From positions 1 to 37,922 of the forward strand of contig CAUAAZ010000019.1 in assembly GCA_958427145.1 (NCBI GenBank): DNA of 37,922 nucleotides. The letters run 5' to 3'. Of this stretch, positions 15,187 through 22,644 are shown piece by piece. This DNA is from an uncultured Collinsella sp. GTDB taxonomy: Bacteria; Actinomycetota; Coriobacteriia; Coriobacteriales; Coriobacteriaceae. The translations under genes and the position numbers were made by a program. The notes under the pieces were generated by a model that saw only the letters and a list, made by a program, of their open reading frames with translations, had not been told where the DNA came from and made no database searches. How positions within the stretch are numbered: position 1 is the first letter of the stretch; each line of letters begins with the position of its first letter.

Positions 15187-15231
15187 GGCTAACTTAGGGC
15201 ATAATGCAAAAAGTGCGACATGGCTAACTTA
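15187..15231 (+). promoter_or_regulatory. Enolase upstream region with a repeated decamer
   Basis: GGCTAACTTA occurs at 15187-15196 and again at 15222-15231, 35 bases apart. Between them GGGCATAATG holds a plausible -10 (CATAAT); the same decamer occurs before the response regulator at 35260. No good -35 is visible at the right spacing. The repeats could be regulator sites flanking the promoter, or chance. Confidence 0.35.
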
Positions 15232-15307
15232 TGAACCTGCGCGCCTCTACAGCGTGCAAGCCGCGTCGCCAAGCATTCAACCCGTTTCCAAGTGAGAGGG
15301 AGACAAC

Positions 15308-16597
15308 ATGAGCGATATTTTGGACGTCTACGGTCGCGAGGTGCTCGACAGCCGCGGCAATCCCACCGTCGAGGTCGAGGTCGTGCTCGAGGACGGCAGC
15401 TTTGGCCGCGCAATGGTGCCTTCGGGTGCTTCGACCGGCGCCTTTGAGGCCTGCGAGCTGCGCGATGGCGACAAGGGCCGCTACCTGGGCAAGGGCGTTT
15501 CGCAGGCCGTCGAGCACGTTAACAACGAGTGCGCTAACGCCGTCGTGGGCCTCGACGCCTTCGACCAGCGCGCCGTCGATGCCGCGCTGATTGCCGCGGA
15601 CGGTACCCCCAACAAGACCAAGCTCGGTGCCAACGCCATCCTGGGCGTGTCGCTGGCCGTCGCCCGCGCCGCTGCCGAGTCGGCGGGCCTGTCACTGTAC
15701 CAGTACCTGGGCGGCGTCAACGCCCATCTGTTGCCCACGCCCATGATGAACATCCTCAACGGCGGCGTGCATGCCGACAATAACGTTGACTTCCAGGAGT
15801 TTATGATCATGCCGGTGGGCGCCCCGAGCTTTGCCGAGGGCCTGCGTTGGTGCGCCGAAGTCTACCACACCCTCAAGGGCGTGCTGCACGAGGCCGGCCT
15901 GGGCGGCGGCGTGGGCGACGAGGGCGGCTTTGCGCCCAACCTCAAGACCAATGCCGAGCCGTTCGAGTACATCACCAAGGCCGTGGAGAAAGCCGGCTTT
16001 AAGCCCGGCGTCGACTTCATGTACGCCATGGACCCGGCCTCGACCGAGTTCTACAACGCCGAGACCGGCATGTACGAGCTCAAGGGCGAGGGTGTTGAGT
16101 ACACGAGTGCCCAGATGGTCGATTACTGGGAGAAGCTCGTCGACACCTATCCCATCATCTCCATCGAGGACGGCATGGCCGAGGAGGACTGGGACGGCTG
16201 GGTCGAGCTTACCCGTCGCATTGGCAACAAGGTGCAGCTGGTGGGCGACGACCTGTTCGTCACCAACACCGAGCGCCTCAAGAAGGGCATCGAGCTGGGT
16301 GCCGCCAACGCGATCCTGGTCAAGGTCAACCAGATCGGCACGCTCACCGAGTCGCTCGAGGCCATCGAGACTGCCAAGGAGGCCGGTTACGCTTGCATCG
16401 TGAGCCACCGCTCCGGCGAGACCGAGGACTCCACGATCGCCGACTTGGTCGTGGGCGTCAACGCCGGTCAGATTAAGTCGGGCGCCCCGTGCCGCAGCGA
16501 CCGTATCGCCAAGTACAACCAGCTCATCCGTATCGAGGACGAGCTCGAGGGCAGCGCGCGCTACGCCGGCAAGGCCGCGTTCTACAACATTCGCTAG
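15308..16597 (+). CDS. eno: Enolase
   Basis: Enolase converts 2-phosphoglycerate to phosphoenolpyruvate. The 429-residue protein is standard length. VYGREVLDSRGNPTVEVEV opens it; magnesium ligands lie in the FMYAMDPAS, IISIEDGMAEEDW and VGDDLFVTN blocks; the catalytic lysine is in ILVKVNQIGTLTE; and SHRSGETEDSTIADL is the family signature. GAGAGGGAG precedes ATG 15308. Codons are strongly C-biased, as expected of an abundant glycolytic enzyme. A strong terminator follows, so the next genes have their own promoter. Confidence 0.98.
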   Translation: MSDILDVYGREVLDSRGNPTVEVEVVLEDGSFGRAMVPSGASTGAFEACELRDGDKGRYLGKGVSQAVEHVNNECANAVVGLDAFDQRAVDAALIAADGTPNKTKLGANAILGVSLAVARAAAESAGLSLYQYLGGVNAHLLPTPMMNILNGGVHADNNVDFQEFMIMPVGAPSFAEGLRWCAEVYHTLKGVLHEAGLGGGVGDEGGFAPNLKTNAEPFEYITKAVEKAGFKPGVDFMYAMDPASTEFYNAETGMYELKGEGVEYTSAQMVDYWEKLVDTYPIISIEDGMAEEDWDGWVELTRRIGNKVQLVGDDLFVTNTERLKKGIELGAANAILVKVNQIGTLTESLEAIETAKEAGYACIVSHRSGETEDSTIADLVVGVNAGQIKSGAPCRSDRIAKYNQLIRIEDELEGSARYAGKAAFYNIR

Positions 16598-16669
16598 GCA
16601 AACGGCGTGCGCGGGGCGGGGCTGACTCGGATTCGCCTCGCTCCCGCCGGGCGCTGTTGAGCACCATTG

Positions 16670-16701
16670 GGCGCTGGGCCATATGGCTCAGCGCCTTTTT
16701 T
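16670..16701 (+). terminator. Rho-independent terminator after enolase
   Basis: GGCGCTGGGCC at 16670-16680 pairs with GGCTCAGCGCC at 16685-16695 (10 Watson-Crick pairs and one G-U) around an ATAT loop, followed by six T residues. It is a textbook terminator. Confidence 0.93.
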
Positions 16702-16740
16702 ATGTCGAGCAAGGGCCGCCGAAGGCGTTGCGCGCGCTCG

Positions 16741-16749
16741 TGCTATAAC
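16741..16749 (+). promoter_or_regulatory. Extended -10 promoter for divIC-ppx
   Basis: TGCTATAAC is an extended -10 element (TG, one base, TATAAC) 44 bases before the divIC start and after the enolase terminator. No good -35 is seen, which is common for extended -10 promoters. Confidence 0.45.
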
Positions 16750-16792
16750 TAAAAGACTTAGCGCAAACAAACCTCAACCGCACAAGGCGCAC

Positions 16793-17563
16793 ATGGATCA
16801 GATTTACGACAACAGGTACTATTCCGCCGGTTCGCGTGAGCCGTCACCTCGCCGTGCGCGCACGGTGCAGCTCGGCGGGTCCGATTACGCCGGTGCCGAC
16901 TGCTCCACGCAGCGACCGACAAGTGCCTCACACTCCCGTGCTCAAGTGAATACGTCGACGGACCGCCCGCTACGTTCGGTGCGCCCGGCGCACTCGGAGC
17001 ATGCTCAGCGTTCCTCGGCTCAAACGCATGAAAAGCCGAGTAGGCCCTCGAACCGTCTTTCGGGCTCGGACTTCATGCATTACGCCAACGATAACGCGGT
17101 GGTCAAGGCAATCTACGACTTTACCCACGGTCCCCAGCGGGGGCTGTTTGTTGGCATTGTCGTCGCCCTGGCGCTTGTGAGCCTGTATTTCCCCGTGCGC
17201 GACCTGTATGTGGCAAAACGCTCGAGCGACATCTTGGCCAAGCAGGTCGAGATTCGCGAGCAATATAACGACGACCTGCAAAAAAGCGTCGACAAGCTGC
17301 TCTCGGAGGAGGGTATCAAGGACGCGGCATCCGAGGACCTGGGCCTGGTGATGCCCGGTGAGAAGAGGATTGAAGTGCAGGGCCTGGACGACGATTCGGA
17401 TGCCTCGTCGAGCAAAAAGTCCTCAAACGCCAAGAAGGCCAGCGAAGTGGCCAAGGAAATCGAAGAAGTCGGTAAGGACGCGCCGTGGTACATCCAAGCG
17501 CTCGACATGCTGTTTGGGTTTAACGGCGTCGAGGGTCAGACGGTCGTGTCCAACGGCAAATAG
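16793..17563 (+). CDS. DivIC/FtsB-family septum formation protein with long N-terminal region
   Basis: The 256-residue protein has a polar, low-complexity N-terminal region of about 115 residues rich in Ser, Arg and Pro, one membrane helix at about 117-135 (GLFVGIVVALALVSLYFPV), then a coiled-coil-like stretch (AKRSSDILAKQVEIREQYNDDLQ). A Ser/Lys-rich charged tail follows. This is the layout of septum formation initiators, which join FtsL/FtsQ in the division complex with the C-terminus outside. Its place between eno and ppx matches actinobacterial gene order. ATG 16793 has only a weak ribosome site (AAGG). The cytoplasmic region is much longer than in E. coli FtsB and may bind other partners. 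Confidence 0.75.
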   Translation: MDQIYDNRYYSAGSREPSPRRARTVQLGGSDYAGADCSTQRPTSASHSRAQVNTSTDRPLRSVRPAHSEHAQRSSAQTHEKPSRPSNRLSGSDFMHYANDNAVVKAIYDFTHGPQRGLFVGIVVALALVSLYFPVRDLYVAKRSSDILAKQVEIREQYNDDLQKSVDKLLSEEGIKDAASEDLGLVMPGEKRIEVQGLDDDSDASSSKKSSNAKKASEVAKEIEEVGKDAPWYIQALDMLFGFNGVEGQTVVSNGK

Positions 17564-17583
17564 CGCCCGGAGGGGAGCTCGCA

Positions 17584-18585
17584 ATGACAAATAGCAAACG
17601 CTATAAGGTGGCCGCGATCGACCTGGGAACGGTGTCGTCGCGACTGGTGTTGGCCCAGGTCGAGGGCGGGGCGATCGTGGAATCGTCCAAGCATACCGAG
17701 ATTACCGATCTGGGCGAGGGCGTGGACGCGACGGGCCGCTTTTGCGAGGCGGCCGTTGAGCGCGTGCTCGCTGCGTGCCGCATGTTTGTGGACGAAGCCC
17801 GTGCCTTTGGGGCCGCGTGCATCTGCACCACGTGCACGAGCGCCGCACGCGATGCGTCCAATGCTGCCCTGCTGCTGGACGGCCTGCGCGATCTGGGGCT
17901 CGAACCGCAGGTGATTCCTGGCGAGGTTGAGGCGCGCCTGACGTTTTTTGGCGTAGCGCACGACTTTGCAGGCGAGCGCATCATCGTCGCCGATTCGGGT
18001 GGCGGCTCCACGGAGCTCGCGACGGGCGTCTATGCGCCTGAGCGCGGGGTCTTTGCGCTGGAGGGAACGCGCTCACTGGACATCGGTTGCCGTCGCGTGA
18101 CGGAGCGGTTTTTCTCGGCGCTGCCGCCAACGGACAGTGAACTTGCCGCCGCTGGCGCATGGGCGGGCGAGCAGTTCGGGGCTTACTTTGAGGGCCTGCC
18201 TGTCGACTTTGAGCGCGCCGAGCGCCTCGTCGCGGTGGGCGGTACCGTTACCACGCTCGTGGCGCTGGTCCACGAACTGGAGCCGTACGACTCGAACTTT
18301 GTGCACCTGCGCGAGCTTTCGATGGAGCAGATCTCGGCCGCTATCGAGCGCATGTCTGCGTTGGATGTTGCAGGCATTGCCGCGTTGCCGGGCGTGCAGC
18401 CCAAGCGCGCGGGCGTGATTCTGGCCGGCGCCGTGGTGATCCGCGAGCTCATGCGTGCCGGCGGCTACGATGCGCTCACCGTAAGCGAGAACAGCCTCCT
18501 CGCCGGCATGGCCGCCACCATCAACGAGGTTCTCGACGGCGCGACTCCCACCATCGCCTGGACCCCGAGCCTGAGTGCTCTTTAA
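17584..18585 (+). CDS. ppx: Ppx/GppA-family phosphatase
   Basis: The 333-residue protein is an ASKHA-fold phosphatase of the exopolyphosphatase/guanosine pentaphosphatase family. Motifs are VAAIDLGTVSSRLVLAQ (first phosphate loop), CTTCTSAARDASNA, ADSGGGSTELATG (second phosphate loop; many relatives have DIGGGS) and VAVGGTVTTLVAL. It is the short form without the C-terminal HD-like domain, similar to actinobacterial Ppx proteins. It probably trims polyphosphate or pppGpp; sequence does not separate the two. GGAGGGGAG precedes ATG 17584, 20 bases after divIC, so the two are probably co-transcribed. Confidence 0.9.
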   Translation: MTNSKRYKVAAIDLGTVSSRLVLAQVEGGAIVESSKHTEITDLGEGVDATGRFCEAAVERVLAACRMFVDEARAFGAACICTTCTSAARDASNAALLLDGLRDLGLEPQVIPGEVEARLTFFGVAHDFAGERIIVADSGGGSTELATGVYAPERGVFALEGTRSLDIGCRRVTERFFSALPPTDSELAAAGAWAGEQFGAYFEGLPVDFERAERLVAVGGTVTTLVALVHELEPYDSNFVHLRELSMEQISAAIERMSALDVAGIAALPGVQPKRAGVILAGAVVIRELMRAGGYDALTVSENSLLAGMAATINEVLDGATPTIAWTPSLSAL

Positions 18586-18598
18586 TCGTCTTCCTCTG

Positions 18599-18665
18599 AG
18601 TTGCGGTGAAATAGTTCCTAAATAAGCTGGTAAACGGTATAAACAGGATCTATTCCACCGCAACT
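18599..18665. repeat. TTGCGGTG inverted-repeat element, copy 2
   Basis: AGTTGCGGTGAAATAG at 18599-18614 pairs with CTATTCCACCGCAACT at 18650-18665 except at one base, the same A/C mismatch as in copy 1 at 11826-11894. The 35-base centre is unrelated to that of copy 1. It follows ppx by 13 bases and could end that transcript, though no T-run follows. Confidence 0.75.
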
Positions 18666-18723
18666 TCTAAGGGACCGAAGCAGTCTTTTAGCCCGTCCCA
18701 AATTAGCTGACTTTCTGAAGCGC

Positions 18724-18862
18724 GGGGCGGTGGGACGTCTGCGTATTTGCTGCGCAAATACGCACCGGCTTCGGCCGCCTGTCGGCGCCCTCGCCGGCTC
18801 GCTACGGACGCTGCGCGTCCGCTTAACGCTCGCCCCCTCGCGGGTTCGAGTCCCACCGGCAT
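18724..18862. other. Structured gene-free segment with tRNA-like ends
   Basis: A chain of hairpins lies here: 18740-18764 (11-bp perfect stem, TGC loop), 18766-18777 (TTCG loop), 18783-18796 (5 bp) and 18805-18821 (7 bp, TGC loop). All are enclosed by a 9-bp pairing of 18728-18736 with 18850-18858. The left end GGGGCGGTGGGAC (18724-18736) directly repeats tRNA-Leu bases 18921-18933. The right end GGGTTCGAGTCCCACCG (18842-18858) is the same tRNA T-arm in inverted orientation. It could be an unannotated structured RNA or the scar of a tRNA-targeted insertion. No intact tRNA folds here. Confidence 0.5.
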
Positions 18863-18871
18863 CTAAAAGAA

Positions 18872-18904
18872 GCGAGCCCACATCCCTGGGGAACACGGGC
18901 TCGC
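18872..18904 (-). terminator. Terminator of tRNA-Leu
   Basis: GCGAGCCC at 18872-18879 pairs with GGGCTCGC at 18897-18904. Read on the minus strand it is followed by TTCTTTTAG. It lies 12 bases beyond the encoded CCA of tRNA-Leu. Confidence 0.75.
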
Positions 18905-18915
18905 AAGCAATCACA

Positions 18916-19000
18916 TGGTAGGGGCGGTGGGACTCGAACCCACAATCCTTGCGGCGAGAGATTTTAAGTCTCCTGCGTATGCCAATTCCGCCACGCCCCC
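18916..19000 (-). tRNA. tRNA-Leu (anticodon UAA)
   Basis: The minus strand folds into an 85-nt class II tRNA. The acceptor stem GGGGGCG pairs with CGCCCCT (one G-U). The anticodon loop is CTTAAAA, with anticodon TAA encoded at 18964-18966, reading UUA. A variable arm follows, then the T-arm GTGGGTTCGAGTCCCAC. CCA is encoded at 18916-18918. The tRNA starts 31 bases after the end of the minus-strand TPR-like gene; a TAGACT -10 at 19012-19017 on the same strand could drive it. Confidence 0.96.
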
Positions 19001-19031
19001 GTGAGACTAGAAGTCTAGCACAAGCCGTCCG

Positions 19032-19655
19032 TTACGCGTTGACGGCCATCGAGTGTTGCCCCGACTTCTCCAGGAACTCCTGGAACTTGGCTTCGTCGCC
19101 CTTGTTCTTGTACTGCAGGGCCAGCAGGTATTCCAGGCGGCAGCTCTTGACCTTGTCGTCACCGGCATCCTTGAGCATGCGCTCCAGCTCGGGAATGTCG
19201 TTGTGGCGCTTGAGGATCATCGTGTCGTACATCAGCTGGCACTCGTGCGCGACCGCCTCGGCCTGACCGCCCTCAAAACCCTTGATCTCGTGCAGAAGCT
19301 CCTTGGACTTTTTGCGGTCCTCCTGGCCAACATAGTAGTTAAAGGCCTTAATCACCAGGTCGACGCGCTGCATCTTGGGGAGGTTGAGTCCCAGCAGCAG
19401 GTCGAACATCTCGCTGGCGCGCTCGTGGTCCTCGCGCAGCAGATAGGAGTTCAGACGCAGGTAGTCGCGGTTGTAGCGTGGGTACAGCATGCTGGTGAGT
19501 TTGCCGTCGAGCAAACGATCGAACTCGTCCCACTGCTTGGCGGCCATCAACTGCTGCAGACGCTTGAACGTGGTGCGTTTTTTGACGCTAAAGAACACCG
19601 ACACGGCGATGCAGATGATAACGACGGCGGTCCAGAGGGTGCGGGAATCGGGCAT
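19032..19655 (-). CDS. Membrane-anchored TPR-like protein
   Basis: The 207-residue product starts MPDSRTLW, followed by one membrane helix (TAVVIICIAVSVFFSV) and a cytoplasmic region of short amphipathic helix pairs (YLRLNSYLLREDHERASEMFDLLL, LEYLLALQYKNKGDEAKFQEFL). The helix spacing resembles tetratricopeptide repeats, though the consensus is weak. ATG 19655 follows AGGA on the minus strand; a longer in-frame start would add residues from the divergent promoter region. Function is unknown; a scaffold or membrane-tethered adaptor is an inference from architecture alone. Confidence 0.7.
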   Translation of the reverse strand: MPDSRTLWTAVVIICIAVSVFFSVKKRTTFKRLQQLMAAKQWDEFDRLLDGKLTSMLYPRYNRDYLRLNSYLLREDHERASEMFDLLLGLNLPKMQRVDLVIKAFNYYVGQEDRKKSKELLHEIKGFEGGQAEAVAHECQLMYDTMILKRHNDIPELERMLKDAGDDKVKSCRLEYLLALQYKNKGDEAKFQEFLEKSGQHSMAVNA

Positions 19656-19818
19656 TTCAGAGTCCTTAGTCGCTCTTAAAGCGAGCGGTATGACAACACG
19701 TACTAGATGTATTATACGCAGCGTGCAAGCAAACTGGCATAAAAGCTCATCGAGGCTGAGTGCCATCGCTCGCTGCGGTACACTTACCTAAAGTAAACCA
19801 TGAAGGGAGACATTACCT

Positions 19819-20106
19819 ATGAAGAAGATCGTTTTGGCTTGCGGTGCTGGCGCTGCTACTTCCACACTCGTTGCCCAGAAGGTCGCCACCTTGCTCGACG
19901 CCAACGGTTACGCCGACAAGTACGAGATCGTGCAGTGCGCCATCTCCGAGGCCAAGGACTACTGCGACGAGGGCGCCGACCTGCTGATCGCCACCACCGT
20001 TGCCCCCGAAGGCCTCACCTGCCCGTACGTGAGCGGCGTGCCCTTCATGACCGGCATGAACCGCGTCGCTGCCGAGAAGGCCGTTCTCGACGTCATGGCT
20101 CAGTAG
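19819..20106 (+). CDS. Orphan PTS IIB component (galactitol type)
   Basis: The 95-residue protein is a PTS EIIB domain of the galactitol/lactose-IIB-like fold. The phosphorylated cysteine is Cys8 in VLACGAGAATST, the P-loop-like motif of the family, and VSGVPFMTGMN near the C-terminus is typical of GatB-type IIB. GAAGGGAG lies upstream of ATG 19819. No IIA, IIC or sugar enzyme is beside it, so it must work with subunits encoded elsewhere or act as a phosphorylation-dependent signal. Codons are C-biased, suggesting real expression. It is followed 11 bases later by a VOC protein. Confidence 0.85.
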   Translation: MKKIVLACGAGAATSTLVAQKVATLLDANGYADKYEIVQCAISEAKDYCDEGADLLIATTVAPEGLTCPYVSGVPFMTGMNRVAAEKAVLDVMAQ

Positions 20107-20117
20107 GCACTGCCTGT

Positions 20118-20492
20118 ATGAGTGAGCAGAACGTCAACCCGGTCGAGCTCTTTGGCATGCGCGTTGCCCATGTGGGCATTAACGCCGCCGACCCGGCAGA
20201 CGCCCTGGAGATCGCGGAGCTGTTCTCGACGATGATGGGCCTGCCCGTCATCGAGACCCCGGTTTCGTACTTCAACGATTCGCTGGTCGAGATCATGAAG
20301 CAGAACGGTCGTGGCACCAAGGGCCACATCGGCTTTGCCGTTAACGACATCGATGCAGCTGAGAAGTGGTTTGCCGAGCGCGGGCTCGAGGTCAACGAAG
20401 AGTCGCGCGCGCTGCTGCCCGACGGTGGTACCAAGCTCGTGTACTTTAAGCGCGAGTTCGCCGGTTTCGCCGTGCACCTGTGCCGCGAGTAG
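20118..20492 (+). CDS. VOC (glyoxalase-fold) family protein
   Basis: The 124-residue protein has the paired beta-alpha-beta-beta-beta modules of the vicinal oxygen chelate superfamily. Likely metal ligands are His18 in VAHVGIN, Glu in SLVEIMK, His in KGHIGFAVNDID and His121 in FAVHLCRE. The ending GFAVHL resembles, from memory, VOC proteins linked to KDPG aldolase in Firmicutes. The frame is also open further upstream, but that part is the wrong-frame shadow of the IIB gene; ATG 20118 is chosen because it follows the IIB stop. The ribosome site is weak, so coupling to IIB is likely. Its reaction is unknown. Confidence 0.75.
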   Translation: MSEQNVNPVELFGMRVAHVGINAADPADALEIAELFSTMMGLPVIETPVSYFNDSLVEIMKQNGRGTKGHIGFAVNDIDAAEKWFAERGLEVNEESRALLPDGGTKLVYFKREFAGFAVHLCRE

Positions 20493-20516
20493 CGCACAAG
20501 CTGCCATAGCTGGCAA

Positions 20517-20553
20517 AAAGGGATAGGGCCGCGTGGCCCTATCCCTTTATTTA
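20517..20553. terminator. Bidirectional terminator between the VOC and kinase genes
   Basis: A 14-bp perfect stem pairs 20517-20530 (AAAGGGATAGGGCC) with 20535-20548 around a GCGT loop. The plus strand continues ATTTAT; on the minus strand the stem is followed by a T-run. It lies between the convergent VOC and histidine kinase genes and can serve both. Confidence 0.9.
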
Positions 20554-20567
20554 TGCCGAGGGGCTTC

Positions 20568-21863
20568 CTATCGTGGCAGGCGAATCGTAAAGCGGCTGCC
20601 GACCCCTTCGACCGAGGTCACACCGATGACGCCGCCGTGGCTGTCGACGATCCACTTGGCGATCGCAAGCCCCAGACCCGAACCCTGTGCGCCGGCATCG
20701 CGCGCGTTGTCGGCACGGTAGAACCGCTCGAACGCGTGAGCTGCGGATTCCTGGTTCATGCCGATGCCCTCGTCCTCAACACTTATGTCGATCGTGCCCG
20801 CGCCCGCATCCGGCGTTATGCCAAATGTGACGGTCGTTCCCGCATCCGAGTACTTGGCGGCGTTTTGCACGATCACGCGCAGAGCCTGCTTCACGAGCGC
20901 CACGTCGACGGGCGCGTCGCAGCGCGGGTCGCTGGCAAGCGCAGCGTCAGAAGCCAGCCGATACGTGTGCTCGGTATCGATCATCTGCGATTCTTCGCAT
21001 ACCTCGCTGACCAGTGCAGCCAAGTTGGTATGCGCGCGCCGCAGGACCGTGCGCCCGGCATCGCCGCGCGCCAAAAACAGCAGCTGCTCCACAAGCTCTT
21101 GCATGTGCTCGCTTTCGGCTTTAAGGGACGCGATGGATTCCGTCAGCACGTCCGGGTCGTCCTTACCCCAGCGGTCGAGCATGTTCACGTAGCCCTGAAT
21201 CACCGCGATGGGCGTGCGCAGCTCGTGGCTCGCGTCGTTGACAAAGCGCATCTGCTGCAGCTTGGCCTCTTGCATCTGGCGCAGCAGGCGGTTGAGTGCG
21301 ACCTCGATGCTTGCCAGGTCGGCGTCGCCGGTGGTGACGCTCGGCGAGTCGACGCTTGCGCGCTCGATGGCCTGCTCCAGTGTTTCCATTTTGCCGCCGG
21401 CGAGTTGCATGCGGCCGAGTTCGTCCACGCGCAGGGCCAGATCGTTGAGCGGCGCCATGGTGCGGCGCACGCGGCGGGCGCCGCCGAGCATGTTGAGCAC
21501 GCTGATGACCTGCCAGCCCACAACGACAAGGTAGAGAGGCCATAGCGTGACGAGGTCCTGCGCGAGGGGGAAAGTCTTGGTGGTACGCGCGAGCTCGACG
21601 GTATAGGTGAGCGTTGTCAGGTCCCAGCCGCGCGCGGGCGTCAGCGTCATGCCGCGAACGGTGGCGCTGGGGATCCATCCTGCGGTAAACGCGCCGTTGG
21701 GCAGCGTCTGGTTGTATCCATAGACAAGGATCGCCGCCACAATCACTACTAGCAGCAGGTCGAGCCAAACGTAGCTCATCAGGCGGCGCCACATATAGCT
21801 CCAGTTGATGGCGCGGGCGATGGAGGTGACGCGCTTGGCCTCGGCGTTACGCGCGGCAGACAT
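20568..21863 (-). CDS. Sensor histidine kinase
   Basis: The 431-residue kinase has two membrane helices (about residues 26-45 and 95-115) bracketing a roughly 50-residue extracellular segment. A HAMP-like linker follows, then the H-box NDASHELRTPIAVIQGY with phospho-accepting His213. The ATP-binding boxes are N (QNAAKYSDAG), G1 (VEDEGIGM), F (AFERFYRAD) and G2 (GSGLGLAIAKWIVDSHGG). I start it at ATG 21863, which overlaps the regulator stop by 17 bases in another frame; longer frames run antisense-like through the regulator. It pairs with the OmpR-family regulator upstream. The stimulus is unknown. Confidence 0.92.
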   Translation of the reverse strand: MSAARNAEAKRVTSIARAINWSYMWRRLMSYVWLDLLLVVIVAAILVYGYNQTLPNGAFTAGWIPSATVRGMTLTPARGWDLTTLTYTVELARTTKTFPLAQDLVTLWPLYLVVVGWQVISVLNMLGGARRVRRTMAPLNDLALRVDELGRMQLAGGKMETLEQAIERASVDSPSVTTGDADLASIEVALNRLLRQMQEAKLQQMRFVNDASHELRTPIAVIQGYVNMLDRWGKDDPDVLTESIASLKAESEHMQELVEQLLFLARGDAGRTVLRRAHTNLAALVSEVCEESQMIDTEHTYRLASDAALASDPRCDAPVDVALVKQALRVIVQNAAKYSDAGTTVTFGITPDAGAGTIDISVEDEGIGMNQESAAHAFERFYRADNARDAGAQGSGLGLAIAKWIVDSHGGVIGVTSVEGVGSRFTIRLPR

Positions 21864-22626
21864 AGCCCACCCCGCGCACGGTCTGGATGATGCGGGCGCC
21901 GCCGGCGTCCTCGATCTTGGCGCGTAGATGCGCGATGTGCACGTCGACGTTGTTGGTGTCGCCCATGTATTCGTAGCCCAGCGCTTCGTGCGCGATGCGT
22001 TCGCGCGTGAGCACGGTCTCGGCATGCGCCATAAGCAGGGCGAGGACATCGAACTCGCGGGCCGTGAGCGCAATGGGCGAGCCGCCGACCGTGACTTCGC
22101 GGCGGTCGGGGTCGAGCGCAACCGAGCCCACGGCGAGCGTGGCGGGGGAGAGCGAGGCGGAAACCTGGGTCGAGTCACTGACCGGGGGCATCGCAGTGGC
22201 GCCGACACCCGTGCCGCCTGCCGCGCCCGTCCCGATGCCGCCAACGCCCGAAGCCGCCCGCACGGCCTCCGAGCGCTTCAACGCCACGCGGATCCGTGCG
22301 AACAGCTCCTCAATCGCAAACGGCTTGGTCAGGTAATCGTCGGCGCCGGCATCGAGCCCGGCCACCTTGTCCATCACGGCATCGCGCGCGGTGACCATTA
22401 TCACCGGCACATCCTTGTGCTTGCGGACGCGCCGCAGGACCTCCATGCCGTTGAGCTGCGGCAACAGCACATCGAGCAGAATCAAATCGTAGTTGCGCTC
22501 CAGCGCCAGGTCCACGGCGGTGCGGCCATCGGCGGCGTGTTCCACTTGGTAGCCCTCGTGCTCCAGCTCGAGCGTCACAAAGCGGGCGATTTTCTCCTCG
22601 TCCTCTACGATCAGGATCCGTGCCAT
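21847..22626 (-). CDS. OmpR-family response regulator with long linker
   Basis: The 259-residue regulator has an N-terminal receiver (acidic pocket VEDEEK, phospho-acceptor Asp52 in LILLDVLLPQ, TARDA, and Lys in YLTKPF) and a C-terminal winged helix (LTAREFDVLALLMAHAE to TVRGVGYVCRA). Between them, at about 123-168, lies an unusually long Gly/Ala/Thr/Ser-rich linker (GVGGIGTGAAGGTGVG and onward); most OmpR-family linkers are under 20 residues. It starts 18 bases after the DUF4342 gene and overlaps the kinase gene, making one operon. Confidence 0.94.
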   Translation of the reverse strand: MARILIVEDEEKIARFVTLELEHEGYQVEHAADGRTAVDLALERNYDLILLDVLLPQLNGMEVLRRVRKHKDVPVIMVTARDAVMDKVAGLDAGADDYLTKPFAIEELFARIRVALKRSEAVRAASGVGGIGTGAAGGTGVGATAMPPVSDSTQVSASLSPATLAVGSVALDPDRREVTVGGSPIALTAREFDVLALLMAHAETVLTRERIAHEALGYEYMGDTNNVDVHIAHLRAKIEDAGGARIIQTVRGVGYVCRA

Positions 22627-22644
22627 GCGTGCCCCCGTCTGCGA

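Noticed and set aside
18790..18862. A possible plus-strand tRNA ending in the T-arm at 18842-18858
   Set aside because: The acceptor, D and anticodon arms do not fold, one T-stem pair is broken and no CCA follows, so at most it is a tRNA fragment.
19800..20117. An N-terminal extension of the VOC protein
   Set aside because: The stretch overlaps the PTS IIB gene in another frame and yields Arg- and His-rich nonsense. The IIB frame has the family motif and codon bias.
20568..22244. A 558-codon version of the histidine kinase
   Set aside because: Its first 127 codons run out of frame through the response-regulator gene and give an Arg/Pro/Ser-rich sequence without domains. ATG 21863, overlapping the regulator stop, is the credible start.
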